The notes: generated from the sequence alone by a model not told the origin. Positions 1 through 4,987 are shown, counted from the stretch's first letter. The stretch is DNA of 7,790 nucleotides from Prevotellaceae bacterium (GCA_031267855.1 JAIRYH010000041.1:1-7790); one strand, 5' to 3'. Numbers and translations: made by a program.

Positions 1-1
1 A

Positions 2-538
2 ATCACACACTTCCACATACACGCCATTGATGCCGCCCGGATTAACGGACAGCTGTTTTTCTGCACCGCAGGCATCGGCTTTGATGCCCTGATCGGACAC
101 CTCTTCAACCACGGCGACCGCCGCGGCATATCGACCTACATATCGCTTTCGACCCGCAGGTTTTTGCAGTACAGGCCGCAGGAATACGTGATCCGGACAG
201 ACGGACACGCGTGCACCCGCAAGGCCTTCCTGATAACCTTCGCGAACGCTTCGCAATGGGGAAACAACGCCTACATCGCACCGCTTGCCCGCTGCAGCGA
301 CGGGCAGCTGGACATCGTGGTCTGGAAAGATTTTCCACGACTGGCGGCGCCGTTCATGCTGCCGCTGCTGTTCACCAAAACCATCCACATGGCGCCGTTT
401 GTGGAAACCTTCCATGGCCGGCACATTACCGTCGAACGCCCCCGGGAAGATTACGTGCACTTCGACGGAGAATCGTGCCACATGGGAAAAATCCTGGACG
501 TGGAAGTCCTGCCCCTCGCCCTGAAGGTGCTGGTATAA
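2..538 (+). CDS. YegS/DagK-family lipid kinase, C-terminal part (5' end outside window)
   Basis: The frame is open from base 2 to the TAA at 536-538, giving 178 residues with no start in view. The fragment fits the C-terminal half of the diacylglycerol kinase/sphingosine kinase-like family, which phosphorylates lipid substrates at the inner membrane face using ATP. Visible family signatures are an 'AGIGFDALIG' stretch near fragment residue 24, the 'NASQWGNNAYIAPLARCSDG' segment followed by LDIVV, and a late 'HFDGE' (the usual xDGE strand near the C-terminus). The N-terminal GGDGT nucleotide-binding motif and the rest of the catalytic domain must lie upstream of the window. A TTG at 164 is in frame but internal to the conserved domain, so it is not a real start. 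The lipid substrate cannot be told from this part. A heptamer repeat array begins 8 bases after the stop. Confidence 0.85.
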   Translation: MTHFHIHAIDAARINGQLFFCTAGIGFDALIGHLFNHGDRRGISTYISLSTRRFLQYRPQEYVIRTDGHACTRKAFLITFANASQWGNNAYIAPLARCSDGQLDIVVWKDFPRLAAPFMLPLLFTKTIHMAPFVETFHGRHITVERPREDYVHFDGESCHMGKILDVEVLPLALKVLV

Positions 539-545
539 CCAGTTT

Positions 546-573
546 TGAATTATGAATTTTGAAGGTTGAATGT
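546..573. repeat. Heptamer array, four units of TGAAnnn
   Basis: Four consecutive 7-bp units read TGAATTA, TGAATTT, TGAAGGT, TGAATGT. The array starts just after the lipid kinase stop codon. It matches the unit type at 832-859 and is roughly complementary to the arrays at 883-924 and 946-980, so in RNA the ends of this intergenic region could pair. Confidence 0.75.
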
Positions 574-604
574 AGCGGCGGCGCTGGCATATACTTAATG
601 CCCC

Positions 605-705
605 TTGCAACACATGTTGCAACCGTCCCGCCGGGCGAAATTCCCCCTGCAACACATGTTGCAACCGCCCCGCAGCCCTGCAGGACACCTGCAACACGAG
701 TTGCA
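605..705. repeat. Three near-perfect palindromes at exact 42-bp spacing
   Basis: Copy 1 (605-622) is TTGCAACA-CA-TGTTGCAA. Copy 2 (648-663) is TGCAACA-CA-TGTTGCA. Copy 3 (690-705) is TGCAAC-ACGA-GTTGCA. Their centres fall at 613.5, 655.5 and 697.5, so the period is 42 bp, about four turns of B-DNA. Units 1 and 2 also share most of the next 8 bases (CCGtCCCGC against CCGcCCCGC), which points to tandem duplication followed by decay. A binding-site array or a decayed minisatellite are both possible; the sequence alone does not decide. Confidence 0.8.
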
Positions 706-715
706 AGTATGCGAA

Positions 716-813
716 TACGGTGCACACCGTAGGGGTGAACCTTGCGGTCGGCCCGCATTCCGCGGTCGCCCGAAATGATTGCCCGAATACAGGGCGCACA
801 CGCAGGTGCGCCC
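716..813. repeat. Cluster of GC-rich hairpins (composite intergenic repeat)
   Basis: Three stem-loops follow each other: TACGGTG-CA-CACCGTA at 716-731 (7-bp perfect arms); an imperfect stem, GGGTGAACC against GGTCGGCCC, at 733-754; and GGGCGCAC with loop ACGCAG and GTGCGCCC at 792-813 (8-bp perfect arms). None is followed by a T-run, so these do not look like intrinsic terminators. The arrangement resembles the modular GC-rich hairpin repeats scattered between genes in many bacterial genomes, but copy number cannot be judged from one window. Confidence 0.6.
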
Positions 814-831
814 CTGCGCGCAAAACAATGT

Positions 832-924
832 TGAAGGCTGAATGTTGAAGGTTGAATGGCTGACGCTATTGCGCGCTTGCCGCCATTCAACCTTCAACTT
901 TCGCCCTTCAACTCTCAACTCTCA
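832..924. repeat. Inverted heptamer arrays with a 17-bp perfect stem
   Basis: Four heptamers (TGAAGGC, TGAATGT, TGAAGGT, TGAATGG) span 832-859. Six roughly complementary heptamers (CCATTCA, ACCTTCA, ACTTTCG, CCCTTCA, ACTCTCA twice) span 883-924. Bases 844-860 and 882-898 form a perfect 17-bp inverted repeat with a 21-nt loop. A second inverted pair, GCGCGCAA at 816-823 and TTGCGCGC at 869-876, overlaps it, so alternative folds are possible. Confidence 0.75.
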
Positions 925-935
925 ACTGCGCTGCC

Positions 936-980
936 GGCGCCAGCCAATTCTTAATTCTTAATTCATAATTCCTAATTCTT
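936..980. repeat. GGCGCC core plus five heptamers (AATTCnT type)
   Basis: The core GGCGCCAGCCAA at 936-947 runs into AATTCTT, AATTCTT, AATTCAT, AATTCCT, AATTCTT (946-980). Aligned with 2810-2838 it matches 26 of 29 positions, and two of the three differences are the same A-to-G change in successive heptamers. It ends just before the typA -7 element. Confidence 0.75.
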
Positions 981-984
981 TTCT

Positions 985-992
985 TACCTTTG
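985..992 (+). promoter_or_regulatory. typA promoter -7 element (TAccTTTG)
   Basis: TACCTTTG fits the Bacteroidota sigma-ABfr -7 consensus TAnnTTTG. No good TTTG was seen at the expected -33 position, which lies inside the heptamer array. Transcription would begin around 996-999, leaving a leader of only about 16-19 nt before the ATG at 1015. Confidence 0.65.
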
Positions 993-1014
993 CACTCCTT
1001 TTTAAAAATGATTT

Positions 1015-2778
1015 ATGCAGAAAATACGAAATATCGCGATCATCGCGCATGTTGACCACGGCAAGACCACCCTGGTCGACCGCATGATTTTACAGGGAAA
1101 ACTGTTCCGCGACAATGAAAAACACGGCGAACTGATCCTCGACAGCAACGACCTGGAACGCGAACGCGGCATTACCATCCTGGCAAAGAACGTATCGGTG
1201 CCTTATAAAGACTGCAAGATAAATATTATCGACACGCCGGGTCATGCCGATTTCGGCGGCGAGGTGGAGCGCGTGCTCAACATGGCGGACGGCGTATTGC
1301 TGCTGGTCGATGCCTTTGAAGGCACGATGCCGCAAACACGGTTTGTGCTGCAAAAAGCGCTGGCGCTGGGCAAAAAGCCGATCGTGGTCATCAACAAGGT
1401 GGACAAGCCCAATTGCCGCCCCGATGAAGTCAACGAGCAGGTGTTCGACCTGATGTTCAGCCTGCAGGCTACCGAAGAACAGCTGGACTTCAAGACGGTC
1501 TTCGGCAGCGCCAAACAGGGCTGGATGTCGCGCGACTGGCGGCATCCGGCGACCGATATCACGCCGCTGCTCGATACGATCCTCGAGGAAATCCCCGCGC
1601 CGCCGGCAGTGGCGGGCACGCCGCAGCTGCTCATTACCTCGCTGGAATATTCGCCCTATGTAGGCCGCATTGCCATCGGACGCATCACGCGCGGGGCGCT
1701 GCGGCCGGGCATGAACGTGTCGCTGATGAAACGCGACGGTGCCGTGGAGAAAACCAGAATCAAGGAGCTGATGACCTTTGAAGGGCTGGAAAAAACCAGG
1801 CGCGGGGAAGTGCTCTGCGGCGACATCTGCGCACTGGTGGGCATCGAAGGCTTTGAAATAGGCGATACCGTCGCCGACTGCGACCGCCCCGAACAGCTCC
1901 CGCCCATCGCCGTGGACGAGCCGACGATGAGCATGCTGTTTACGATCAACGATTCGCCGTTCTTCGGGCGCGACGGGAAGTTCGTTACTTCGCGCCACCT
2001 GAAGGAACGCCTCGAACGGGAGCTGGAAAAGAACCTCGCCATGCGCATCCGCAACGGCTCCACCGCCGACTCGTTCGTGGTTTACGGCCGCGGCGTGCTG
2101 CACCTGAGCGTGCTCATCGAAACCATGCGCCGCGAAGGATACGAGCTGCAGGTGGGGCAGCCGAAAGTGATCGATAAAAACATCGGCGGCGTACGCTGCG
2201 AGCCGGTGGAACACCTCACCGTCGACCTGCCGGAAGGCATGGCGGGCAAGGCCATCGAACTCTCCACCCGCCGCAAGGGCGCACTGCTGCACATGGAGCA
2301 CCGCGGCGAACGGATGCACCTCGACTTCGACATTCCGTCGCGCGGGCTGATCGGCCTGCGCAGCAACCTGCTCACCGCCACGCAGGGCGAAGCGGTGGTG
2401 GCGCACCGCTTCAAGGGCTTTGAACCCTACAAGGGCGAAATCGAACAGCGAACCAGCGGCTCGCTCGTGGCTATGGAAACCGGCACGGTGATTGCCTACG
2501 CCATCGACAAGCTGCAGGATCGCGGGAAATTCTTCGTGGCGCCGGGCGATGAAATCTATGCCGGACAGGTGGTGGGCGAATATACCCGCGCCGGCGACCT
2601 TGCCCTCAATTTGTGCAAGACAAAAAAACTGACCAACATGCGCGCTTCCGGTTCCGACGAGAAGATGAACATCGCCCCGCCCGTCGTTTTCAGCCTCGAA
2701 GAAGCGCTGGAATATATCCAGGAAGACGAGTACGTGGAAGTAACGCCGAAATTCATGCGGCTGCGGAAAATCAAGTGA
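1015..2778 (+). CDS. typA: Ribosome-associated translational GTPase TypA/BipA
   Basis: This 587-residue protein has every element of TypA/BipA, a GTPase related to EF-G that binds the ribosome and supports 50S assembly and stress adaptation. G1 is AHVDHGKTT (residues 11-19), G2 lies in RERGITI (49-55), G3 is DTPGH (73-77), G4 NKVD (127-130) and G5 GSAK (164-167). EF-Tu-like domain II follows, then EF-G-like domains III and V, and the BipA-specific C-terminal domain with KKLTNMRASGSDEK and a terminal EVTPKFMRLRK. Length is close to the usual size of about 600. The ATG at 1015 is chosen because the G1 motif then lies at the normal distance from the N-terminus; the ATG at 1008 is out of frame. 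No Shine-Dalgarno is visible, only an A/T-rich leader. It is transcribed alone, with a large palindrome directly after the stop. Confidence 0.98.
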   Translation: MQKIRNIAIIAHVDHGKTTLVDRMILQGKLFRDNEKHGELILDSNDLERERGITILAKNVSVPYKDCKINIIDTPGHADFGGEVERVLNMADGVLLLVDAFEGTMPQTRFVLQKALALGKKPIVVINKVDKPNCRPDEVNEQVFDLMFSLQATEEQLDFKTVFGSAKQGWMSRDWRHPATDITPLLDTILEEIPAPPAVAGTPQLLITSLEYSPYVGRIAIGRITRGALRPGMNVSLMKRDGAVEKTRIKELMTFEGLEKTRRGEVLCGDICALVGIEGFEIGDTVADCDRPEQLPPIAVDEPTMSMLFTINDSPFFGRDGKFVTSRHLKERLERELEKNLAMRIRNGSTADSFVVYGRGVLHLSVLIETMRREGYELQVGQPKVIDKNIGGVRCEPVEHLTVDLPEGMAGKAIELSTRRKGALLHMEHRGERMHLDFDIPSRGLIGLRSNLLTATQGEAVVAHRFKGFEPYKGEIEQRTSGSLVAMETGTVIAYAIDKLQDRGKFFVAPGDEIYAGQVVGEYTRAGDLALNLCKTKKLTNMRASGSDEKMNIAPPVVFSLEEALEYIQEDEYVEVTPKFMRLRKIK

Positions 2779-2779
2779 A

Positions 2780-2856
2780 GAACTAAGAACTACGAACTAA
2801 GAGTTGGCTGGCGCCAGCCAACTCTTAGTTCTTAGTTCTTAACTCTTAGTTCTTGA
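2780..2856. terminator. 58-bp near-perfect palindrome between convergent genes, probable bidirectional terminator
   Basis: Bases 2794-2831 are a perfect 38-bp palindrome centred on GGCGCC between 2812 and 2813. With one mismatch (2793/2832) the pairing extends to 2784-2841. The left arm is heptamers GAACTAA, GAACTAC, GAACTAA; the right side is CTCTTAG, TTCTTAG, TTCTTAA, CTCTTAG, TTCTTGA. It starts two bases after the typA stop and ends 12 bases before the end of the opposing nucleotidyltransferase gene. A hairpin here could end transcription from both sides, although no long T-run follows on either strand. Confidence 0.7.
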
Positions 2857-2868
2857 TGCCGGATTATA

Positions 2869-3195
2869 TCAGTTTTTCGTTTTTATCACGATGCCTTCTC
2901 TTTTGATTTCTTCAATGAACGGGTCTCCTGTCCGGAAATATTCGGTAGGGTACGTTTTTGATTCGATGCGAAGGTAAGGCTGTTTTATGCCAATGTAAGG
3001 AAATAGCTTTTTGTCTATAAATCCCAATCCTGTAAATTCGTCGGCGACCAATGCCAGGTCAATGTCAGACCATTCGTGTTGCGTACCTCTGGCGAATGAG
3101 CCGAACAGGATGACAGCGTCCAGATGAACGCCTTGTGCCTCTATCTCCCGTGCATAGTCTTCGGCTATTTTGATTGCAGCATTTCGAGTAAGCAT
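2869..3195 (-). CDS. MNT-type minimal nucleotidyltransferase (antitoxin-like partner)
   Basis: This 108-residue protein carries the polymerase-beta superfamily signature GSFARGTQHEWSDIDLAL at about residues 32-49: the GS loop, then the DxD metal-binding pair. Short proteins of this kind paired with HEPN genes are MNT antitoxins; in studied HEPN-MNT systems they neutralise the toxin by transferring AMP to it. The upstream HEPN gene overlaps this one by 31 nt in another frame, so translation is probably coupled. The ATG at 3195 is preferred because it gives a full first helix (about 30 residues) before the GS motif. Base composition is visibly poorer in GC than typA, consistent with horizontal acquisition. 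Whether the pair is a working toxin-antitoxin system is inference. Confidence 0.9.
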   Translation of the reverse strand: MLTRNAAIKIAEDYAREIEAQGVHLDAVILFGSFARGTQHEWSDIDLALVADEFTGLGFIDKKLFPYIGIKQPYLRIESKTYPTEYFRTGDPFIEEIKREGIVIKTKN

Positions 3196-3563
3196 GTTCT
3201 TATTTCCTTAACTTTTGCCAGTTCTCCGATGGTAAAACTTTCGGTACAGACTTTGTATATTTTATTCAGATAATCCGGATAGCGTCCTGATAATTGGAAG
3301 TCGTTGAAATTTGCCAAAAATTCCATTCTGTCTTTGCCTAAATCAACATTGGAATTATCCAGCAGCCATGTAATATTATGAATTTTAGGCGGCAAATTTG
3401 CCTCATGATATTTTACCCAAATGGCTTTGGCCAATTTTTCAAGCGTTAAATGCGCCCAAAACAGGCAATGCTGATAACGCTTCCGGTCGAACAATGCTTC
3501 TACGGAAATCCAGTCTTCTTCCGCAGTGTTTATCCAATAATCAAGATGTTGTTCTTTTGTCAT
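3165..3563 (-). CDS. HEPN-domain protein (toxin-like partner of MNT)
   Basis: This 132-residue helical protein fits the HEPN family (PF05168 type). Its central segment LFWAHLTLEKLAKAIWVKY (about residues 34-52) is followed by PPKIHNITWLL (58-68) and later a GRYPDY motif, all typical of that group. Many HEPN proteins are RNases with an R-x4-6-H motif; one match, R27-x4-H32, lies just before the central helix, but its position may not correspond to the catalytic site of characterised HEPN toxins. The C-terminal R-x4-H-x-Y motif that is AMPylated in studied HEPN-MNT toxins was not found, so activity is uncertain. It is first in the two-gene operon, with a TAtaTTTG promoter element about 24-31 nt upstream of the start. 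GC content is low: 22 of 60 bases in 3241-3300 against 38 of 60 in 2281-2340 of typA. Confidence 0.88.
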   Translation of the reverse strand: MTKEQHLDYWINTAEEDWISVEALFDRKRYQHCLFWAHLTLEKLAKAIWVKYHEANLPPKIHNITWLLDNSNVDLGKDRMEFLANFNDFQLSGRYPDYLNKIYKVCTESFTIGELAKVKEIRTCLLEMLQSK

Positions 3564-3586
3564 TAGAAATTGCCTTTATTTTCCTG

Positions 3587-3594
3587 CAAATATA
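3587..3594 (-). promoter_or_regulatory. HEPN-MNT promoter -7 element (TATATTTG on minus strand)
   Basis: Read on the minus strand, 3594 to 3587 is TATATTTG, a full match to TAnnTTTG. Transcription would start near 3580, about 17 nt before the HEPN ATG at 3563. The -33 region has only a TTTC-like stretch about 20 bases upstream. Confidence 0.65.
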
Positions 3595-3610
3595 CGCATA
3601 TTATTTCATT

Positions 3611-3657
3611 AGTTGAAAGTGAAAGAAGTTGAAAGAAGTTAGGGAAGTTGCTGCAAC
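3611..3657. repeat. Decamer tandem repeat and small palindrome upstream of HEPN-MNT
   Basis: GAAAGAAGTT occurs twice in exact tandem (3621-3630 and 3631-3640), with degenerate copies on either side (3611-3620, 3641-3650). The palindrome GTTGC-T-GCAAC follows at 3647-3657. On the minus strand this lies about 30-75 bases upstream of the predicted HEPN transcription start, a plausible operator position. Confidence 0.55.
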
Positions 3658-3666
3658 AAAGTCATT

Positions 3667-3757
3667 AAAAAAACCGGTTTCTTCCAAGTCTACCAAACTA
3701 TATTATCCACCCACTTTAAAAATGGATAATATTTTTATAAAAGAAACCGGTTGTTTT
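3667..3757 (-). terminator. Nested long-range hairpin, probable terminator of the minus-strand pseudogene
   Basis: AACCGGTTTCTT at 3672-3683 pairs perfectly with AAGAAACCGGTT at 3741-3752. An inner 10-bp stem pairs 3700-3709 (ATATTATCCA) with 3723-3732. On the minus strand the outer stem runs into an eight-T tract, as in an intrinsic terminator, just after the broken surface-protein gene. On the plus strand a T-rich stretch also follows the stem, so it may work in both directions. Confidence 0.65.
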
Positions 3758-3774
3758 TACAGTTATCCTTACAG

Positions 3775-4264
3775 CTAACGGACGCAACGCAAAGGTCTGC
3801 CGAAGGCATACGCAGCACTGGTGCTCACGCTTGCACTGGTGCTGTGTACCACCCTACACCACGTCAGGCCTGCACCCACACCACCGGTTCGATACCAGCC
3901 ACCCTGTCCAACATTCGCGGCATCGAACGCCCGGCGTAACGTAAACGGCCGTCGGGCTGGCGGTAACAAAAAAGCCCCGCCCGTTTAATGACGCTTCGTC
4001 CACGCTGCCGCCGTCCGCTGCTGCCGCAACCTTCGTGGTGCCCGCGGGCGAAAACGCGCCGGGGGCAGTGCCGTTTACCCGGCAGAAGTCAATCCATACC
4101 TTGCCGGCAGGCGTGGTCGTCCCGCTCCATTCGACGCGGAATATGACGGTACGGGTTGCATAATCTACCGTCAGCGGCATAACGGTAACGGTCTGCGCAA
4201 CCGGGCGGCCCGTCATGCACAGGAATGAGGTGATAACCGGAAATATCTTTTTCATAAATTTCAT
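3775..4264 (-). pseudogene. Remnant of a Bacteroidales secreted/surface protein with a FISUMP-like end, frameshifted
   Basis: From the ATG at 4264 the frame gives a signal peptide (MKFMKKIFPVITSFLCM, cleavage likely after VAQ) and then 'TVTVMPLTVDY', 'FRVEW' and 'NGRGFFVT'. This resembles the N-terminal domain of a family of Bacteroidales surface proteins that often end in a FISUMP domain. The frame then drifts into unlikely sequence and stops at 3854. A neighbouring minus-strand frame continues with a FISUMP-like tail ending YAFGRPLRCVR and a TAG at 3775-3777. I infer a frameshift near 3900-3960 together with a large internal deletion, since intact relatives are much longer. Taken literally, the unshifted ORF is 136 residues (4264-3854). 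In-frame codons upstream to 4357 lack a signal peptide and are rejected as the start. Family assignment is from memory of related sequences. Confidence 0.6.
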
Positions 4265-4281
4265 TGTTCGTAGTTCCCTGT

Positions 4282-4289
4282 CAAGTATA
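4282..4289 (-). promoter_or_regulatory. Possible -7 element of the surface-protein pseudogene (TATACTTG)
   Basis: On the minus strand 4289-4282 reads TATACTTG, one mismatch from TAnnTTTG, 18 nt before the ATG at 4264. It would give a leader of about 12 nt. A better-matching element lies further upstream at 4474-4467. Confidence 0.3.
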
Positions 4290-4315
4290 AAATATGAAAC
4301 GTAAATTTTACTTAT

Positions 4316-4425
4316 GATAATTTGAGGTTCACGAATACCCATGCATAAAATAAGCAAAATCCACGTTTATTTAATGGCTTTTGTTTTATTCTTTATGCAT
4401 GAAATTTTCGTGATTCCAAATTATC
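4316..4425. repeat. Long imperfect inverted repeat (about 35-bp arms)
   Basis: The left arm has GATAATTTG (4316-4324), CACGAA (4330-4335) and CATGCATAAA (4340-4349). The right arm has their exact complements in mirrored order: TTTATGCATG (4392-4401), TTCGTG (4407-4412) and CAAATTATC (4417-4425), with short mismatched stretches between. The loop of about 42 bases is AT-rich. It lies upstream of the minus-strand pseudogene and could be a leader structure, the ends of a small non-autonomous element, or an operator. Confidence 0.65.
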
Positions 4426-4466
4426 GAATAAAAGCGTCAAAAATGTAAAAGAGCGTAAACCGGCTG

Positions 4467-4474
4467 CAAAGATA
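4467..4474 (-). promoter_or_regulatory. Candidate minus-strand promoter -7 element (TATCTTTG)
   Basis: Read on the minus strand, 4474 to 4467 is TATCTTTG, matching TAnnTTTG, with AT-rich sequence upstream. It would start a transcript near 4461 that runs through the inverted repeat at 4425-4316 into the pseudogene, leaving a structured leader of about 195 nt. It is divergent to the promoter at 4547-4554. Confidence 0.4.
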
Positions 4475-4508
4475 GTTAAAGATTTCAAAATTTAAAATGG
4501 GGATTGCA

Positions 4509-4531
4509 GGCGGCCTCACCTGTCAGCCGCC
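4509..4531. other. Stem-loop overlapping the promoter of the DUF4783-nadC operon
   Basis: GGCGGC (4509-4514) and GCCGCC (4526-4531) form a 6-bp stem with an 11-nt loop. A T-rich tract including seven consecutive Ts follows, so it looks like an intrinsic terminator for plus-strand readthrough. It also covers the expected -33 region of the operon promoter. No plus-strand gene lies directly upstream. Confidence 0.4.
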
Positions 4532-4546
4532 GTTAATCTTTTTTTG

Positions 4547-4554
4547 TACCTTTG
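4547..4554 (+). promoter_or_regulatory. Operon promoter -7 element (TAccTTTG)
   Basis: TACCTTTG is identical to the element before typA, and both continue with GCA. It predicts a start near 4559-4561 and a leader of about 23 nt before the ATG at 4583. No TTTG is seen at -33. Confidence 0.65.
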
Positions 4555-4582
4555 CAGCCGGCACTTACTAAAATCGTCCGTT

Positions 4583-4987
4583 ATGAAAAAATATTGCATG
4601 CTGCTTTTAATCGCCTGCCTGTCGCTGCCGGCAGCTGCGCAGGACAGTAATGATAAAGCGTCGTTCGACGCTATTGAAGAAGGCATGCGCAACGGCAACG
4701 CCGCTGCCGTTGCGGCTTATTTTGCAAATACGCTGGAATGTAGCGTGCTCGGCGAAGAAGGCATCTACAGCAAGGCGCAGGCGACAATGGTATTGAAGGT
4801 TTTTTTTGAAAAGCATCCGCCGGCAGCGTTTACTTTCAAGCACAGCAGCAACAGGCAAACCGTGAAGTACGCCATTGGCGACCTGCAAACGAAAGACGGA
4901 AAAAACCTGCGTGTAACGGTATTTATTAAGGGCGAAAACAAAGAATTGAAAATTCAACAACTGCGGGTAGAAAATAATGAACAGTGA
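4583..4987 (+). CDS. Secreted DUF4783-family protein
   Basis: From the ATG at 4583 this gives 134 residues: a signal peptide (MKKYCMLLLIA..., probable cleavage after PAAAQ near residue 20) and a small alpha/beta domain of about 110 residues. The domain has an NTF2-like flavour, with an early helix 'FDAIEEGMRNGNAAAVAAYF', a central 'FFEKHPP' and a last strand 'LKIQQLRVE'. It fits DUF4783, a Bacteroidota family of unknown function commonly found next to nadC. LIAC at residues 9-12 could be a lipobox, but the signal peptide would then be unusually short, so cleavage by signal peptidase I and export to the periplasm is more likely. A TTG at 4544 is rejected: it lies inside the promoter region and would mask the signal peptide. 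The 3' end overlaps the nadC start by 11 nt. Confidence 0.85.
   Translation: MKKYCMLLLIACLSLPAAAQDSNDKASFDAIEEGMRNGNAAAVAAYFANTLECSVLGEEGIYSKAQATMVLKVFFEKHPPAAFTFKHSSNRQTVKYAIGDLQTKDGKNLRVTVFIKGENKELKIQQLRVENNEQ

Noticed and set aside
605..705. Possible CRISPR array
   Set aside because: There are only three copies, the repeats are short palindromes with related rather than unique linkers, and no cas gene is nearby.
426..918. Minus-strand ORFs across the 539-1014 repeat island
   Set aside because: Their translations consist of repeat-derived peptides and overlap the lipid kinase 3' end in antisense; no family is recognisable.
1090..2406. Long minus-strand ORF (438 codons) opposite typA
   Set aside because: It lies fully antisense to a clear typA gene, its translation shows no recognisable domain, and such shadows are common in GC-rich coding DNA.
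3703..3711. DnaA-box-like TTATCCACC
   Set aside because: A single imperfect match that is part of the inner stem of a hairpin; there is no box cluster and no origin-linked gene.
3751..3939. Plus-strand ORF of 62 codons
   Set aside because: It begins in the terminator hairpin and is antisense to the FISUMP-like remnant, whose minus-strand translation makes better sense.
4265..4357. Upstream in-frame extension of the surface-protein remnant
   Set aside because: It would place 31 residues before an obvious signal peptide and run into the inverted repeat.
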